Of a stretch of DNA of 64,000 bases, positions 44,769 to 52,829 are shown in pieces. The position numbers and the translations under genes were made by a program. The notes beneath the pieces were generated by a model, which saw only the letters and a program-made list of their open reading frames with translations, searched no databases and was not told the origin of the DNA. Positions within the stretch are counted from its first letter, which is position 1; each line of letters opens with the position of its first letter. Location of the stretch: contig NZ_JAIQDJ010000004.1 of the NCBI RefSeq assembly GCF_020034655.1, forward strand, positions 62,001-126,000. Direction: 5' to 3'. This DNA comes from Thermomonas beijingensis (GTDB taxonomy: Bacteria; Pseudomonadota; Gammaproteobacteria; Xanthomonadales; Xanthomonadaceae).

Positions 44769-45899
44769 ATGACCACACGCATCACCGTGGTGGGCGCTGG
44801 CTTCGCCGGCCTCACCGCGCTGCGCACCCTGCGCCGGCACGCGCCGGACGCCGAACTCACCCTGGTGGCACCGGAGGCGGCGCTGCACTACCTGCCCGGT
44901 ACCATCTGGATTCCCTCGGGCCTGCGCAGCCGCACCGACTTGGTGGTGCCGCTGGACGCCTTCCTGCGCCGCGAGCGCATCGCCTTCCATCGCGCCCGCG
45001 CCACCGGGCTGTCGGCGGATGCGCGCACCCTGCACACCGACGCGGGCGACATGGCGAGCGACGGCCTGATCGTCGCCACCGGCGCGCGCTTCATCCGCAA
45101 GTTGCCGGGCATCGAGCACGCCATCATCCCTTGCGAGGGCGTGGACGCCGGCGAGGCGATCCGCGACCGGCTGGCCGCGCTGGAGGGCGGCACGCTCTGC
45201 TTCGGCTTCGGCAGCAACCCGAACGAGCCCATCGCCATGCGCGGCGGCCCGGTGTTCGAGTTCGTGTTCGGCATCGACACCCTGCTGCGCAAGCAGCGCC
45301 GCCGCGACCGCTTCCGGCTGGCGTTCTTCAGTCCGTCGGAGAAACCCGGGCAGCGCCTGGGCGAGAAGGCGGTCGGCCTGATCCTGGGCGAGATGCGCAA
45401 GCGCGGCATCGACACCGTGCTGGGCGAGAAACCGCAGCGCTTCGAGGCTGACGCCGTGCAGCTGGAGCGCACCCGCCTGGACAGTGCGATGACCGTGTTC
45501 ATGCCCGGGCTGACCGGGCAGGCGTGGCTGGACGCCACGGCGTTGCCGCGGTCGCCCGGTGGCTTCGTGCAGGGCGATGCGCAGTGCCGCGTGCCCGGCG
45601 TGGCCTGCACCTACGTGGCCGGCGACGGCGGCAGCTATCCCGGTCCCGACTGGCTGCCCAAGCAGGCCCACCAGGCCGATCTGCAGGCCGAGGTGGCCGC
45701 ACGCAACCTGCTGCGCACCCTGCGCGGTGAGCCGGCGGAGGAAGCGTTCACCGCCGAGCTGGTGTGCATCGTGGACACGCTCGATCGCGGCCTGCTGGTG
45801 ACCCGTAAGGGTGCCGGCGGTCGCGCGCTGCCGCCGCTGCGCATGATGCACTGGGCCAAGGCGGCGTTCGAGAAGCGCTACCTGCGCCGCTACCGCTGA
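44769..45899 (+). CDS. FAD-dependent pyridine nucleotide-disulfide family oxidoreductase
   Basis: A 376-residue flavoprotein (ITVVGAGFAGLTALRTL binds FAD; LIVATGARF and TYVAGDGGSYPG are further nucleotide-binding blocks). It is related to NDH-2 and sulfide:quinone oxidoreductases, and its C-terminal amphipathic segment MMHWAKAAFEKRYLRRYR resembles the membrane anchor of SQR. Cysteines occur at IIPCEG, TLCFGFG and GVACTY, but the SQR set seen in the gene at 37046 is not conserved. It could be a second SQR type or a quinone reductase with another donor. GGGG lies upstream of the ATG. G+C is high: 46 of 60 at 45001-45060. Confidence 0.82.
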   Translation: MTTRITVVGAGFAGLTALRTLRRHAPDAELTLVAPEAALHYLPGTIWIPSGLRSRTDLVVPLDAFLRRERIAFHRARATGLSADARTLHTDAGDMASDGLIVATGARFIRKLPGIEHAIIPCEGVDAGEAIRDRLAALEGGTLCFGFGSNPNEPIAMRGGPVFEFVFGIDTLLRKQRRRDRFRLAFFSPSEKPGQRLGEKAVGLILGEMRKRGIDTVLGEKPQRFEADAVQLERTRLDSAMTVFMPGLTGQAWLDATALPRSPGGFVQGDAQCRVPGVACTYVAGDGGSYPGPDWLPKQAHQADLQAEVAARNLLRTLRGEPAEEAFTAELVCIVDTLDRGLLVTRKGAGGRALPPLRMMHWAKAAFEKRYLRRYR

Positions 45900-45908
45900 G
45901 CCAACAGA

Positions 45909-46160
45909 TCAGGCGGTCCAGAACAGACCGGCGGTCACGGCTGCCGCGGGCCAAAGCACCCATGGCGAAAACAGGTGCGTGGCCCAGCGCGCATGGAAGC
46001 GGAACCCGCTGCCGTGCACGAACAGCGCGCAGATCGCCAGCAGCACCAGCGTCATCCGCCCGTGTTCGGACGCCGTGAGTGCCTGCCCGCGAGCTGCGGG
46101 CAGGAACAGCAGGGCCAGCGCCAGACCGGTCCCGCCCAGCAGCGACAGCAACCGGGCCAA
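45909..46160 (-). CDS. ybgE: cyd operon protein, YbgE family
   Basis: An 83-residue membrane protein with about three hydrophobic helices. The central VHGSGFRFHARWATHLFSPW matches the YbgE family block (HGxGFR...W...F.P). It begins with TTG at 46160 preceded by GAGG. It is the last gene of the cyd operon, eleven bases after cydX. YbgE function is unknown; it accompanies cydAB in many gammaproteobacteria. Confidence 0.75.
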   Translation of the reverse strand: MARLLSLLGGTGLALALLFLPAARGQALTASEHGRMTLVLLAICALFVHGSGFRFHARWATHLFSPWVLWPAAAVTAGLFWTA

Positions 46161-46170
46161 CGCGGCGCCC

Positions 46171-46296
46171 TCAGGGGGCTTCGAACGGCCGCTTCACGCC
46201 GCGCGCGCGGTCGCTGTGCAGCTCGTACCACATGGCATTGAGGATCGCGAACGCGGCGGCGAACGCGATGCCGAGGATCCAGGTGAAGTACCACAT
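46171..46296 (-). CDS. cydX: Cytochrome bd oxidase small subunit CydX
   Basis: A 41-residue single-helix protein starting MWYFTWILGIAFAAAFAILN, nearly identical in pattern to E. coli CydX (MWYFAWILG). CydX stabilises the haems of CydAB and is required for activity. Its ATG overlaps the cydB stop in an ATGA. The C-terminal tail (ELHSDRARGVKRPFEAP) is somewhat longer and more basic than in E. coli. It is too short for most gene finders. Confidence 0.92.
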   Translation of the reverse strand: MWYFTWILGIAFAAAFAILNAMWYELHSDRARGVKRPFEAP

Positions 46297-47429
46297 CAGT
46301 AACCACCTCCGTTGCGTGCTTGTTCTTCGACGTGGGCGCGGGTCACCTTGCCGCGCATGATCCGGAACGCCCAGGTGCTATAGGCGAGCACCAGCGGCAG
46401 GAACACCGCGGTGGCGAACAGCATGATCCCGAGCGTGCGCTGGCTGGACGAGGCGTCCCAGACCGTGAGGCCATGGCCGGGATCGGTGGCCGATGGCAGC
46501 AGGAAGGGAAACAGCGCGACGCCGGCGGTCAGGATGACGGTGGCCACCGCCACGGCGCTGGCGACGAAGGCGATCACGCGTTGGCGCACCACCGCCACCG
46601 CCAGCATCGACAGGGCGGCCAGTCCCGGCACCAGCCACAGCACCGGGTGGGCCCGCGGGTTGCCCAGCCAGGCGCCGGCTTCCACCACGACTTGCTTGCC
46701 CAGCGGATTCGACGGGCCGTCCGCCATGGCGCCAGCGACGATGGCGTGGCCCGGCAGGAACGCGAGCCAGGCGCCGGCTGCCGCGAAGGCGGCCAGCGTG
46801 ATCACCGCGGCCACGCGTGCCACGCGGTGCGCACGGTCGCCGACCGGGCCTTCGACCTTCATCGCACCAAAGGTGGCACCGTGCATCACCAGCATGGCCA
46901 GGCTGACCACGCCCGCGACAAGCGCGAACGGATGGAACAAGCCGAAGAACCGGCCGTCGTAGACCGGCAGCAGGTTGTCGGTGAAGTGGAAGGGCACGCC
47001 CAGGAACAGGTTGCCAAATGCCACGCCGAACACCAGCGATGGCACCGCGCCGGCCACCATCAGCGCCCAGTCCCAGCCATTGCGCCATGCCGGGTGCTGG
47101 ACCTTGTTGCGGAAGTTGAAGCCGACGGGCCGCAGGATGAGTGCCAGCAGTACCAGCAGCATCGCGAAATAGAAGCCGGAAAACGAGGCCGCGTAGAGCA
47201 TCGGCCACGCCGCGAATACCGCGCCACCGCCAAGGATGAACCAGACCTGGTGGCCCTCCCAATGGGGTTCGATGGCCTCCAGAGCCATCCGGCGCTCGGT
47301 GTCGTCGCGGGCGATGAACCGGTAGATCGCGCCCAGGCCCAGGTCGTAGCCATCGGTGACGGCGAAGCCGATCAGCAGGATGCCCAGCAGCAGCCACCAG
47401 ATCTCGCGCAGGGTGCCGTAGTCAAACAT
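46296..47429 (-). CDS. cydB: Cytochrome bd ubiquinol oxidase subunit II
   Basis: Membrane subunit II (377 aa, about eight to nine helices) of the bd quinol oxidase. It opens FDYGTLREIWWLLLGILLIGFAVTDGYDLG and contains EPHWEGHQVWFILGGGAVFAAWP, both characteristic of proteobacterial CydB. The gene overlaps cydA by eight bases and cydX by four. The length is that of the standard bd form, not of the short cyanide-insensitive oxidase CioB. Confidence 0.96.
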   Translation of the reverse strand: MFDYGTLREIWWLLLGILLIGFAVTDGYDLGLGAIYRFIARDDTERRMALEAIEPHWEGHQVWFILGGGAVFAAWPMLYAASFSGFYFAMLLVLLALILRPVGFNFRNKVQHPAWRNGWDWALMVAGAVPSLVFGVAFGNLFLGVPFHFTDNLLPVYDGRFFGLFHPFALVAGVVSLAMLVMHGATFGAMKVEGPVGDRAHRVARVAAVITLAAFAAAGAWLAFLPGHAIVAGAMADGPSNPLGKQVVVEAGAWLGNPRAHPVLWLVPGLAALSMLAVAVVRQRVIAFVASAVAVATVILTAGVALFPFLLPSATDPGHGLTVWDASSSQRTLGIMLFATAVFLPLVLAYSTWAFRIMRGKVTRAHVEEQARNGGGY

Positions 47430-49011
47430 GGCCGTTCTCCTTGGCGGTGGCGTGGGTCTCGTGCGCCTGCTGCGCGTCCGGTAGTGGCCACAGCCTCAGG
47501 CCCTCGGGGCCGGCCTTGACCATGCGCCGCATCAGGAACACGTCGAACACGGCCAGCGTGGTGTACAGCAGGACGAAGCCGATCAGGCTGCCGGTGACCT
47601 GTGCGCTGCTGGTGGACGAGACACCGAGGAAGGTCGGCAACACGCCGTCGATCGCCCAGGGTTGGCGGCCGTACTCGGCCACGATCCAGCCGAGTTCCGC
47701 TGCGATCCATGGCAGCGGCAGGCTCCACAGCGCGATGCGCAGGAAGCGCGGGTTCTCCAGCTTGCGCTTGCTCGCCAGCAAGAAGGCCCAGGTGAACAGC
47801 GCGATGAAGAAGAAGCCCAGCGCCACCATGATCCGGAACGAGAAGAACAGCACCGGTACGTTCGGCACGGTCGACCAGGCAGCCTGGTCGATCACGCGTT
47901 CGTCGGCCTTGGCCGGATCGTCCACGTACTTCAGGGTCAGCAGGCCGAAGCCCAGGTCCTCGCGCTTGGCCAGGAACGCCTGCTGTTTCGCCGGATTGGT
48001 CCGGTCCGCGCGCACGGCGGCCAACGCCGCGTGCGCCTCGATCCCGTTGCGGATGCGCTGCTTGTTCTGCTCCACCAGGTCATGGATGCCCGGCACCTGC
48101 TCGTCCAGCGAGCGGGTGGCGATCATGCCCAGCGCCCACGGGATCCGCACCGCCGCCTTGGTCTCGCGCTCCTCCATGCTGGGCAGGCCGAACAGGGTGA
48201 ACGACGCCGGTGCCGGGGCCGTATGCCACTCGGCCTCGATCGCCGCCACCTTCATGTGCTGGTTCTCCGAGGCGGTGTAGCCGCTCTCGTCGCCCAGCAC
48301 CACCACCGACAGCGCGGAGGCGAGGCCGAAGCTGGCCGCCACCGTGATGGAGCGCTTCGCGAACTGCAGGTTGCGCCCCTTCAGCAGGTAGTAGGCGCTG
48401 ATCGACAGCACGAACATCGCGCCGGTCACGTAGCCCGCGCTCACCGTGTGCACGAACTTCGACTGCGCCACCGGATTGAACAGCACGGCGGCGAAGTCGG
48501 TCACTTCCATCCGCATGGTCTCGAAGTTGAACTCGGCACCCACCGGATTCTGCATCCAGCCGTTCGCGATCAGGATCCACAGGGCCGAGAAATTCGCACC
48601 CAGCGCCATCAACCAGGTCACCACCATGTGTTGCAGCCGGCTCATGCGGTCCCAGCCGAAGAAGAACAGGCCGACGAAGGTGCTCTCCAGGAAGAACGCC
48701 ATCAGGCCTTCGATGGCCAGCGGCGCGCCGAAGATGTCACCGACGTAGTGCGAGTAGTAGGCCCAGTTGGTGCCGAACTGGAATTCCATGGTGATGCCGG
48801 TGGCCACGCCCATGGCGAAGTTGATGCCGAACAGCACGCCCCAGAACTTCACCATCTGCTTCCAGATGACGCGCCCGGTCATCACGTAGACGCTTTCCAT
48901 GATCGCCAACAGCAGCGCCAAGCCCAGCGTCAGCGGGACGAACAGGAAGTGGTACAGGGCAGTGATCGCGAACTGGAGCCGCGACAGATCGACGACGTGC
49001 AGGTCAGGCAT
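47422..49011 (-). CDS. cydA: Cytochrome bd ubiquinol oxidase subunit I
   Basis: Haem-bearing subunit (529 aa) that oxidises quinol and reduces oxygen. Haem ligands are visible: His21 in TALYHFLFVPLTLG (E. coli His19), the His in QSKFVHTVSAGYVTG and the Met in FFSFRIMVALGFFF. GRQPW is in VAEYGRQPWAIDG. A Q-loop of bd-I length lies between about 250 and 380. It is preceded by cydP with five bases between (GAGG as ribosome binding site). bd oxidases resist sulfide, cyanide and nitric oxide, which fits the SQR gene 10 kb away. Confidence 0.97.
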   Translation of the reverse strand: MPDLHVVDLSRLQFAITALYHFLFVPLTLGLALLLAIMESVYVMTGRVIWKQMVKFWGVLFGINFAMGVATGITMEFQFGTNWAYYSHYVGDIFGAPLAIEGLMAFFLESTFVGLFFFGWDRMSRLQHMVVTWLMALGANFSALWILIANGWMQNPVGAEFNFETMRMEVTDFAAVLFNPVAQSKFVHTVSAGYVTGAMFVLSISAYYLLKGRNLQFAKRSITVAASFGLASALSVVVLGDESGYTASENQHMKVAAIEAEWHTAPAPASFTLFGLPSMEERETKAAVRIPWALGMIATRSLDEQVPGIHDLVEQNKQRIRNGIEAHAALAAVRADRTNPAKQQAFLAKREDLGFGLLTLKYVDDPAKADERVIDQAAWSTVPNVPVLFFSFRIMVALGFFFIALFTWAFLLASKRKLENPRFLRIALWSLPLPWIAAELGWIVAEYGRQPWAIDGVLPTFLGVSSTSSAQVTGSLIGFVLLYTTLAVFDVFLMRRMVKAGPEGLRLWPLPDAQQAHETHATAKENGHV

Positions 49012-49016
49012 GACAC

Positions 49017-49175
49017 TTACCTCGGGGGGGATTCAAGGCGGCGGCCCACGGCGTCTGCGTCGACGTCCGGGCGATGTGCAGGAGTGAAGAACAGGGCGTA
49101 AAGCAGTGCCAGCACGATCACCTTGGCGATGACCACGAAGACTAAGTGGACGACGGTGCTGCGCAGGAGCTTCAT
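49017..49175 (-). CDS. cydP: Cytochrome oxidase putative small subunit CydP
   Basis: A 52-residue protein with one hydrophobic helix (VVHLVFVVIAKVIVLALLYALFF) and a polar tail, MKLLRST at the start. Size, position directly before cydA and the K-x-x-x-LALLYALFF pattern match the CydP family, a helper of bd oxidases in several proteobacteria. It is the first gene of the cyd operon. The ribosome binding site is GGA seven bases upstream. Assignment is by pattern; no close experimental homologue is claimed. Confidence 0.75.
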   Translation of the reverse strand: MKLLRSTVVHLVFVVIAKVIVLALLYALFFTPAHRPDVDADAVGRRLESPPR

Positions 49176-49260
49176 GAGGATCCGTAATAATTAAGATAAT
49201 TCTAATATAAATATCGGACTGCACAATCCCCTGAGTCCGGGCGTAGGCCATAATCGGGTG
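49176..49260 (-). promoter_or_regulatory. cyd operon promoter region with shared AT-rich motif
   Basis: The stretch before cydP is strikingly AT-rich at 49185-49215. It contains TCTAATATAA (49201-49210), the same ten bases found in the sqr promoter spacer (36984-36993). Relative to the reverse genes the motif begins 26 bases before the cydP start and 22 before the bigR-like start. The region also serves the divergent nucleoside hydrolase gene. Promoter hexamers for the cyd side are not unambiguous. Confidence 0.55.
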
Positions 49261-50208
49261 ATGAAGACATCCCGTATTCCTCTGTTGATTGATACCGACC
49301 CCGGCGTGGACGACGCGCTGGCCCTGCTGATGGCCTTCAACGACCTGCAGCATGAGGTGGTGGGCTTGACCATTGCCGCCGGCAATGTGGGCCTTGCGCA
49401 CACCGTCGCCAATGCATTGAAACTGTGCGAAGTCTGCGCAGTGCGGGTGCCGGTATTTGCCGGCACCGATGCACCGCTGGTGTTCCCCGCGCGTGATGCC
49501 GCTTATGTGCACGGGCGCGATGGGTTTGGCGATACCGGCTATGCGCCTGCAGCCCGCCATGCCGAGGCCGAACACGCGGCGCTGGCGATCTTGCGGCTGT
49601 CGCACGAGCACGCCGGCAACTTGCTGCTAGTGGCGTTGGGCCCGCTGACCAATCTGGCGTTGGCGCTCAAACTGGACCCCAGCTTGCCATCGCGAATTGC
49701 GCGCTGCGTGGTGATGGGCGCGGCGGTCAGCGCGCACGGCAATATCACCGCAGCGGCCGAGTTCAATATCGCCTTTGATCCAGAGGCGGCGCATATCGTG
49801 TTTTCCGCATTCCCGAAGATCGAGCTGGCCGACTGGGAAGCGGTGCTGGCACACGGCTTCCGCCATGACGATGCCGAGCGCTGGCTGGCGGCGGACTCGC
49901 CGCGGGCGCGTTTTTATGCCGGCATCTCCGCCCATACCCGCGCCTGGGCCAAGGCCGGCCGCGGCGAGCGCTGGCATGCCGCCGACGCGCTGGCGATGGC
50001 GCTGGCCTTGCAGCCGGAGGGTGCGCTGGAGCTGCGGGAGCGGCCGCTGGTGGTGGAAACCGCCGGTCAGCACGCACGCGGAGCCACGATTGTCGATTGG
50101 AACCGGCAAACCGGCGCAGCAGATAATGTGGCGATCCTGATGCGCTATGACCAGGCACGTTTCGAGGCCATGATCGAGGCCGCGTTGGCGGCCCCTGGCG
50201 GGGCCTGA
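49261..50208 (+). CDS. Nucleoside hydrolase (inosine-uridine type)
   Basis: A 315-residue N-ribohydrolase that splits nucleosides into base and ribose for salvage. The calcium-binding signature LLIDTDPGVDDALAL is at the N-terminus, with VALGPLTNLALAL and the asparagine in AAAEFNIAFDPEAA further on, and the C-terminal aspartate in MRYDQ... region. The ATG at 49261 was chosen over a GTG one codon earlier. It diverges from cydP and lies upstream of the L31 gene. Substrate preference cannot be told. Confidence 0.93.
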   Translation: MKTSRIPLLIDTDPGVDDALALLMAFNDLQHEVVGLTIAAGNVGLAHTVANALKLCEVCAVRVPVFAGTDAPLVFPARDAAYVHGRDGFGDTGYAPAARHAEAEHAALAILRLSHEHAGNLLLVALGPLTNLALALKLDPSLPSRIARCVVMGAAVSAHGNITAAAEFNIAFDPEAAHIVFSAFPKIELADWEAVLAHGFRHDDAERWLAADSPRARFYAGISAHTRAWAKAGRGERWHAADALAMALALQPEGALELRERPLVVETAGQHARGATIVDWNRQTGAADNVAILMRYDQARFEAMIEAALAAPGGA

Positions 50209-50219
50209 ATTCGGTACAG

Positions 50220-50249
50220 TTGCACGCCCGGCCACGGCGCGTCTATAAT
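50220..50249 (+). promoter_or_regulatory. Sigma-70 promoter of the L31 gene
   Basis: TTGCAC (50220-50225), an 18-base spacer and a perfect TATAAT (50244-50249), 39 bases before the ATG. It follows the nucleoside hydrolase stop directly. Confidence 0.75.
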
Positions 50250-50288
50250 GCGCGGCTCACAATCCGTTCCACTTCCTAGAGTTTGCTC

Positions 50289-50531
50289 ATGAAAGCCGGC
50301 ATCCATCCCGAATACCGCGACGTCGTCTTCCAGGACGTGACCTCGGACTTCAAGATTCTGACCCGTTCCACCCTCGCCAGCAAAGAAACGGTGAAGTGGG
50401 AAGACGGCAATGAATATCCGCTGATCAAAGTGGAAGTCTCGTCGTCTTCGCACCCGTTCTACACCGGTCAAAACAAGATCATGGACACCAGTGGTCGCGT
50501 GGATCGGTTTCGCAAGCGCTACCAGAAATAA
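50289..50531 (+). CDS. rpmE2: Ribosomal protein bL31, type B
   Basis: An 80-residue L31 protein ([41 protein letters not shown]). It has no cysteines, so it is the zinc-independent C-minus paralogue, which in many bacteria replaces zinc-containing L31 under zinc limitation. It has its own strong promoter and terminator. A zinc-type copy may exist outside this window; in many Xanthomonadaceae the type B form is the main one. No Zur-type operator is recognised upstream. Confidence 0.96.
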   Translation: MKAGIHPEYRDVVFQDVTSDFKILTRSTLASKETVKWEDGNEYPLIKVEVSSSSHPFYTGQNKIMDTSGRVDRFRKRYQK

Positions 50532-50553
50532 GCACCTGGCGCTTGTTGTTGCA

Positions 50554-50578
50554 ACGGCCGCCTTTAGGCGGCCGTTTT
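50554..50578 (+). terminator. Intrinsic terminator after rpmE2
   Basis: ACGGCCGCC (50554-50562), loop TTTA, GGCGGCCGT (50567-50575), then TTT. A nine-pair stem with perfect complementarity. Confidence 0.85.
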
Positions 50579-50718
50579 GCTGTGCGTGGCAGGCTCACAT
50601 CAGGCGATTGTGACGTTAGTCCAAGGTCGAGCTCGGCAAGCGTATGCGATAATTCGGGTTTCCCCATGCGCAGGCGCATGGCCAATGGCCGTTGCCGCGC
50701 TCCCCACTGGAGGTTCTT

Positions 50719-52008
50719 GTGTCCAACCTTGACCAGATCACCCTGAATGCAGGTGACAAATCGATCGCCATGCCGGTGCTGCACCCGACGCTGGGCCAGC
50801 CCTGCGTGGATATTGCGAAGTTGCCAAAAGAAACCGGCTGCTTCACCTATGACCCGGGCTTTGGCGCCACCGCCAGCTGCAAGTCGGCGATTACCTACAT
50901 TGATGGCGATGCTGGCGTGTTGCTGTATCGCGGCTATCCCATCGAGCAACTGGCTGAGAAGTCCAGCTTCACTGAAGTTGCCTATCTGCTGATGCACGGC
51001 GAGCTGCCCAACGCGCTGCAGTTGTCCGGCTTCGAGCACGAGGTGACTCACCACTCGATGATGCATGAGGCGTTTCGTACTTTCCTGTATGGCTTCCGCC
51101 ACGATGCGCACCCGATGGCGATGCTCACCGGGATGCTGGGTTCTCTGGCCAGCTTCTACCACAATGATCTGAACATCGAAGACCCGGAACAGCGGCGTTT
51201 GGCGGCGATCCGCCTGATCGCCAAAATCCCGACGATTGCCGCTGCTTGCCATCGCTATTCGATCGGCTGGCCGATCCGCTACCCGCGTAACAATCTGGAA
51301 TACACCACCCGCTTCCTGCACATGATGATGGAAGTGCCCAGCGAGCCGCTGGAGCTGAACCCGGTGGCGGCCAAGGCGCTGGATTTGCTGTTCATCCTGC
51401 ACGCCGATCACGAACAAAACGCATCAACCTCCACCGTGCGTTTGGTCGGCTCCACCGGTGCCAATCCGTATGTCAGCGTCGCCGCAGGCGTTGCCGCACT
51501 GTGGGGCCCGGCACATGGTGGTGCCAATGAGGCGGTGCTGAAAATGCTGGGCGAAATCGGTCGTCCGGAGAATGTGCAGTCGGCGGTGGACAAGGCCAAG
51601 GACAAGGAATCCGGCTTCCGCCTGATGGGCTTTGGCCATCGCGTCTATAAGAACTTCGATCCACGCGCCAAGATCATCCGCGAGATGACCTACAAAGTGC
51701 TGGGCGAGCTTGGCGTCAACGATCCGCTGCTGGACGTGGCGATGAAGTTGGAAGAAGCGGCGCTGAAGGATGATTACTTCGTACAGCGCAAGCTCTACCC
51801 GAATGTTGATTTCTACAGTGGCATCATCTACAAGGCGCTGGGGATCCCGGTGGAAATGTTCACCGTGATGTTTGCGATCGCGCGTACTGCCGGCTGGGTC
51901 AGCCACTGGCTGGAGCAGCAGAACGACCCGGAAAACCGGATCGGGCGTCCGCGTCAGGTCTATACCGGCGCCCCGACCCGCGACTATGTCGGAATCGCGC
52001 AGCGCTGA
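50719..52008 (+). CDS. gltA: Citrate synthase
   Basis: Type II (NADH-sensitive, hexameric type) citrate synthase (429 aa), first enzyme of the TCA cycle. Catalytic residues lie in [28 protein letters not shown] and [14 protein letters not shown], with the C-terminal arginine in [12 protein letters not shown]. The GTG at 50719 is preceded by a strong GGAGG (50709-50713), which settles the start. It is a single-gene unit with its own terminator. Confidence 0.98.
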   Translation: MSNLDQITLNAGDKSIAMPVLHPTLGQPCVDIAKLPKETGCFTYDPGFGATASCKSAITYIDGDAGVLLYRGYPIEQLAEKSSFTEVAYLLMHGELPNALQLSGFEHEVTHHSMMHEAFRTFLYGFRHDAHPMAMLTGMLGSLASFYHNDLNIEDPEQRRLAAIRLIAKIPTIAAACHRYSIGWPIRYPRNNLEYTTRFLHMMMEVPSEPLELNPVAAKALDLLFILHADHEQNASTSTVRLVGSTGANPYVSVAAGVAALWGPAHGGANEAVLKMLGEIGRPENVQSAVDKAKDKESGFRLMGFGHRVYKNFDPRAKIIREMTYKVLGELGVNDPLLDVAMKLEEAALKDDYFVQRKLYPNVDFYSGIIYKALGIPVEMFTVMFAIARTAGWVSHWLEQQNDPENRIGRPRQVYTGAPTRDYVGIAQR

Positions 52009-52038
52009 GTCAGGCAGCACCACCGCGACACGCTCAGG

Positions 52039-52060
52039 CGCCCCGCAGTGCGGGGCGTTT
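52039..52060 (+). terminator. Intrinsic terminator after gltA
   Basis: CGCCCCGC (52039-52046), three-base loop, GCGGGGCG (52050-52057), then TTT. It separates gltA from the convergent gene at 52088. Confidence 0.8.
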
Positions 52061-52087
52061 GTCTGGGTGGGCTGCTTTCTGGGTGGG

Positions 52088-52762
52088 CTACTTCAAGTCC
52101 GCAATATTGCCGGTGATCCCAGGCTCTGCCAATAGCAGGCGGAGTTGGTTAAGTGAGAGGCGTCGCATCGGTTTGCCATCAACCCCTGAAAGCGGCGCTT
52201 GCCGCAAGCTGTCCTGTGGCAACACCGTCACGTCAAATTCCAGGCCTTCGGCACTGAATAACCACGCCGGCGCATCGATGTTGCGCTCGTGATCCAGCCG
52301 TAACCGATGGCTGCGGGCACTTGCGGGAATGCGGTGCTCTTCCAGCCAGCGGGGCACGGCATCGGCATCGTCGCTGTGCAGGTGCAAACTCACCGGGGAG
52401 TGGGCATCGGCGGTGCCGTCCAGCACTGGCCCCACCAGCCGTGGCTGGAAGTGCTGGAAGAATTCCAGCGCCGGCAAGGCCGCTTCGCGCCGGCGTTGCA
52501 ATTCGGCCTGCCGGTGATCCCCCAGGAACAGGCGTTGATGCTCGCGCAGGGCGTCCTCGATTTCGCGATTGCGCGGCAGGGATGCATCATCAAGGATGCC
52601 AAGTCGCTGCGCCGCCTTGCGTTTGGCCAAGTGGAAATCACGGATGCCGCCTTCCGCCATCAGCCGGGCCGCTTCGGTGGCCAGCTGGTGTCGGCGCTCA
52701 CGCACGCGGGTCTGGGCGTGGATATGCGCGTGCGGTTTGGCGTGTGGATGGCTGGTCGACAT
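52088..52762 (-). CDS. Conserved protein of unknown function
   Basis: A 224-residue protein I do not recognise. It starts with a histidine-rich stretch (MSTSHPHAKPHAHIHAQT), followed by a charged helical part (RLMAEGGIRDFHLAKRKAAQRLGI, RNREIEDALREHQRLF) and a more beta-like C-terminal half that contains HLHSDDADAVPRWLEEHRIPA and LLLAEPGITGNIADLK. There is no signal peptide, membrane helix or obvious catalytic motif. GGGGA precedes the ATG at 52762. It lies between gltA (convergent) and the PBP1A gene (same strand), 67 bases after the latter. The similarity to nucleotidyltransferase-adjacent families is too vague to use. Confidence 0.8.
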   Translation of the reverse strand: MSTSHPHAKPHAHIHAQTRVRERRHQLATEAARLMAEGGIRDFHLAKRKAAQRLGILDDASLPRNREIEDALREHQRLFLGDHRQAELQRRREAALPALEFFQHFQPRLVGPVLDGTADAHSPVSLHLHSDDADAVPRWLEEHRIPASARSHRLRLDHERNIDAPAWLFSAEGLEFDVTVLPQDSLRQAPLSGVDGKPMRRLSLNQLRLLLAEPGITGNIADLK

Positions 52763-52829
52763 CGTTGATCCCCGCACAACGGCCTGCCCCGACTGTACCC
52801 GAGCCAGGGCAGGTCGTCATCTTCGAGTA

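Noticed and set aside
47422-49011. Cyanide-insensitive oxidase CioA instead of CydA
   Set aside because: Presence of cydX, ybgE and cydP, a CydB of standard length and a long Q-loop fit the cytochrome bd form better.
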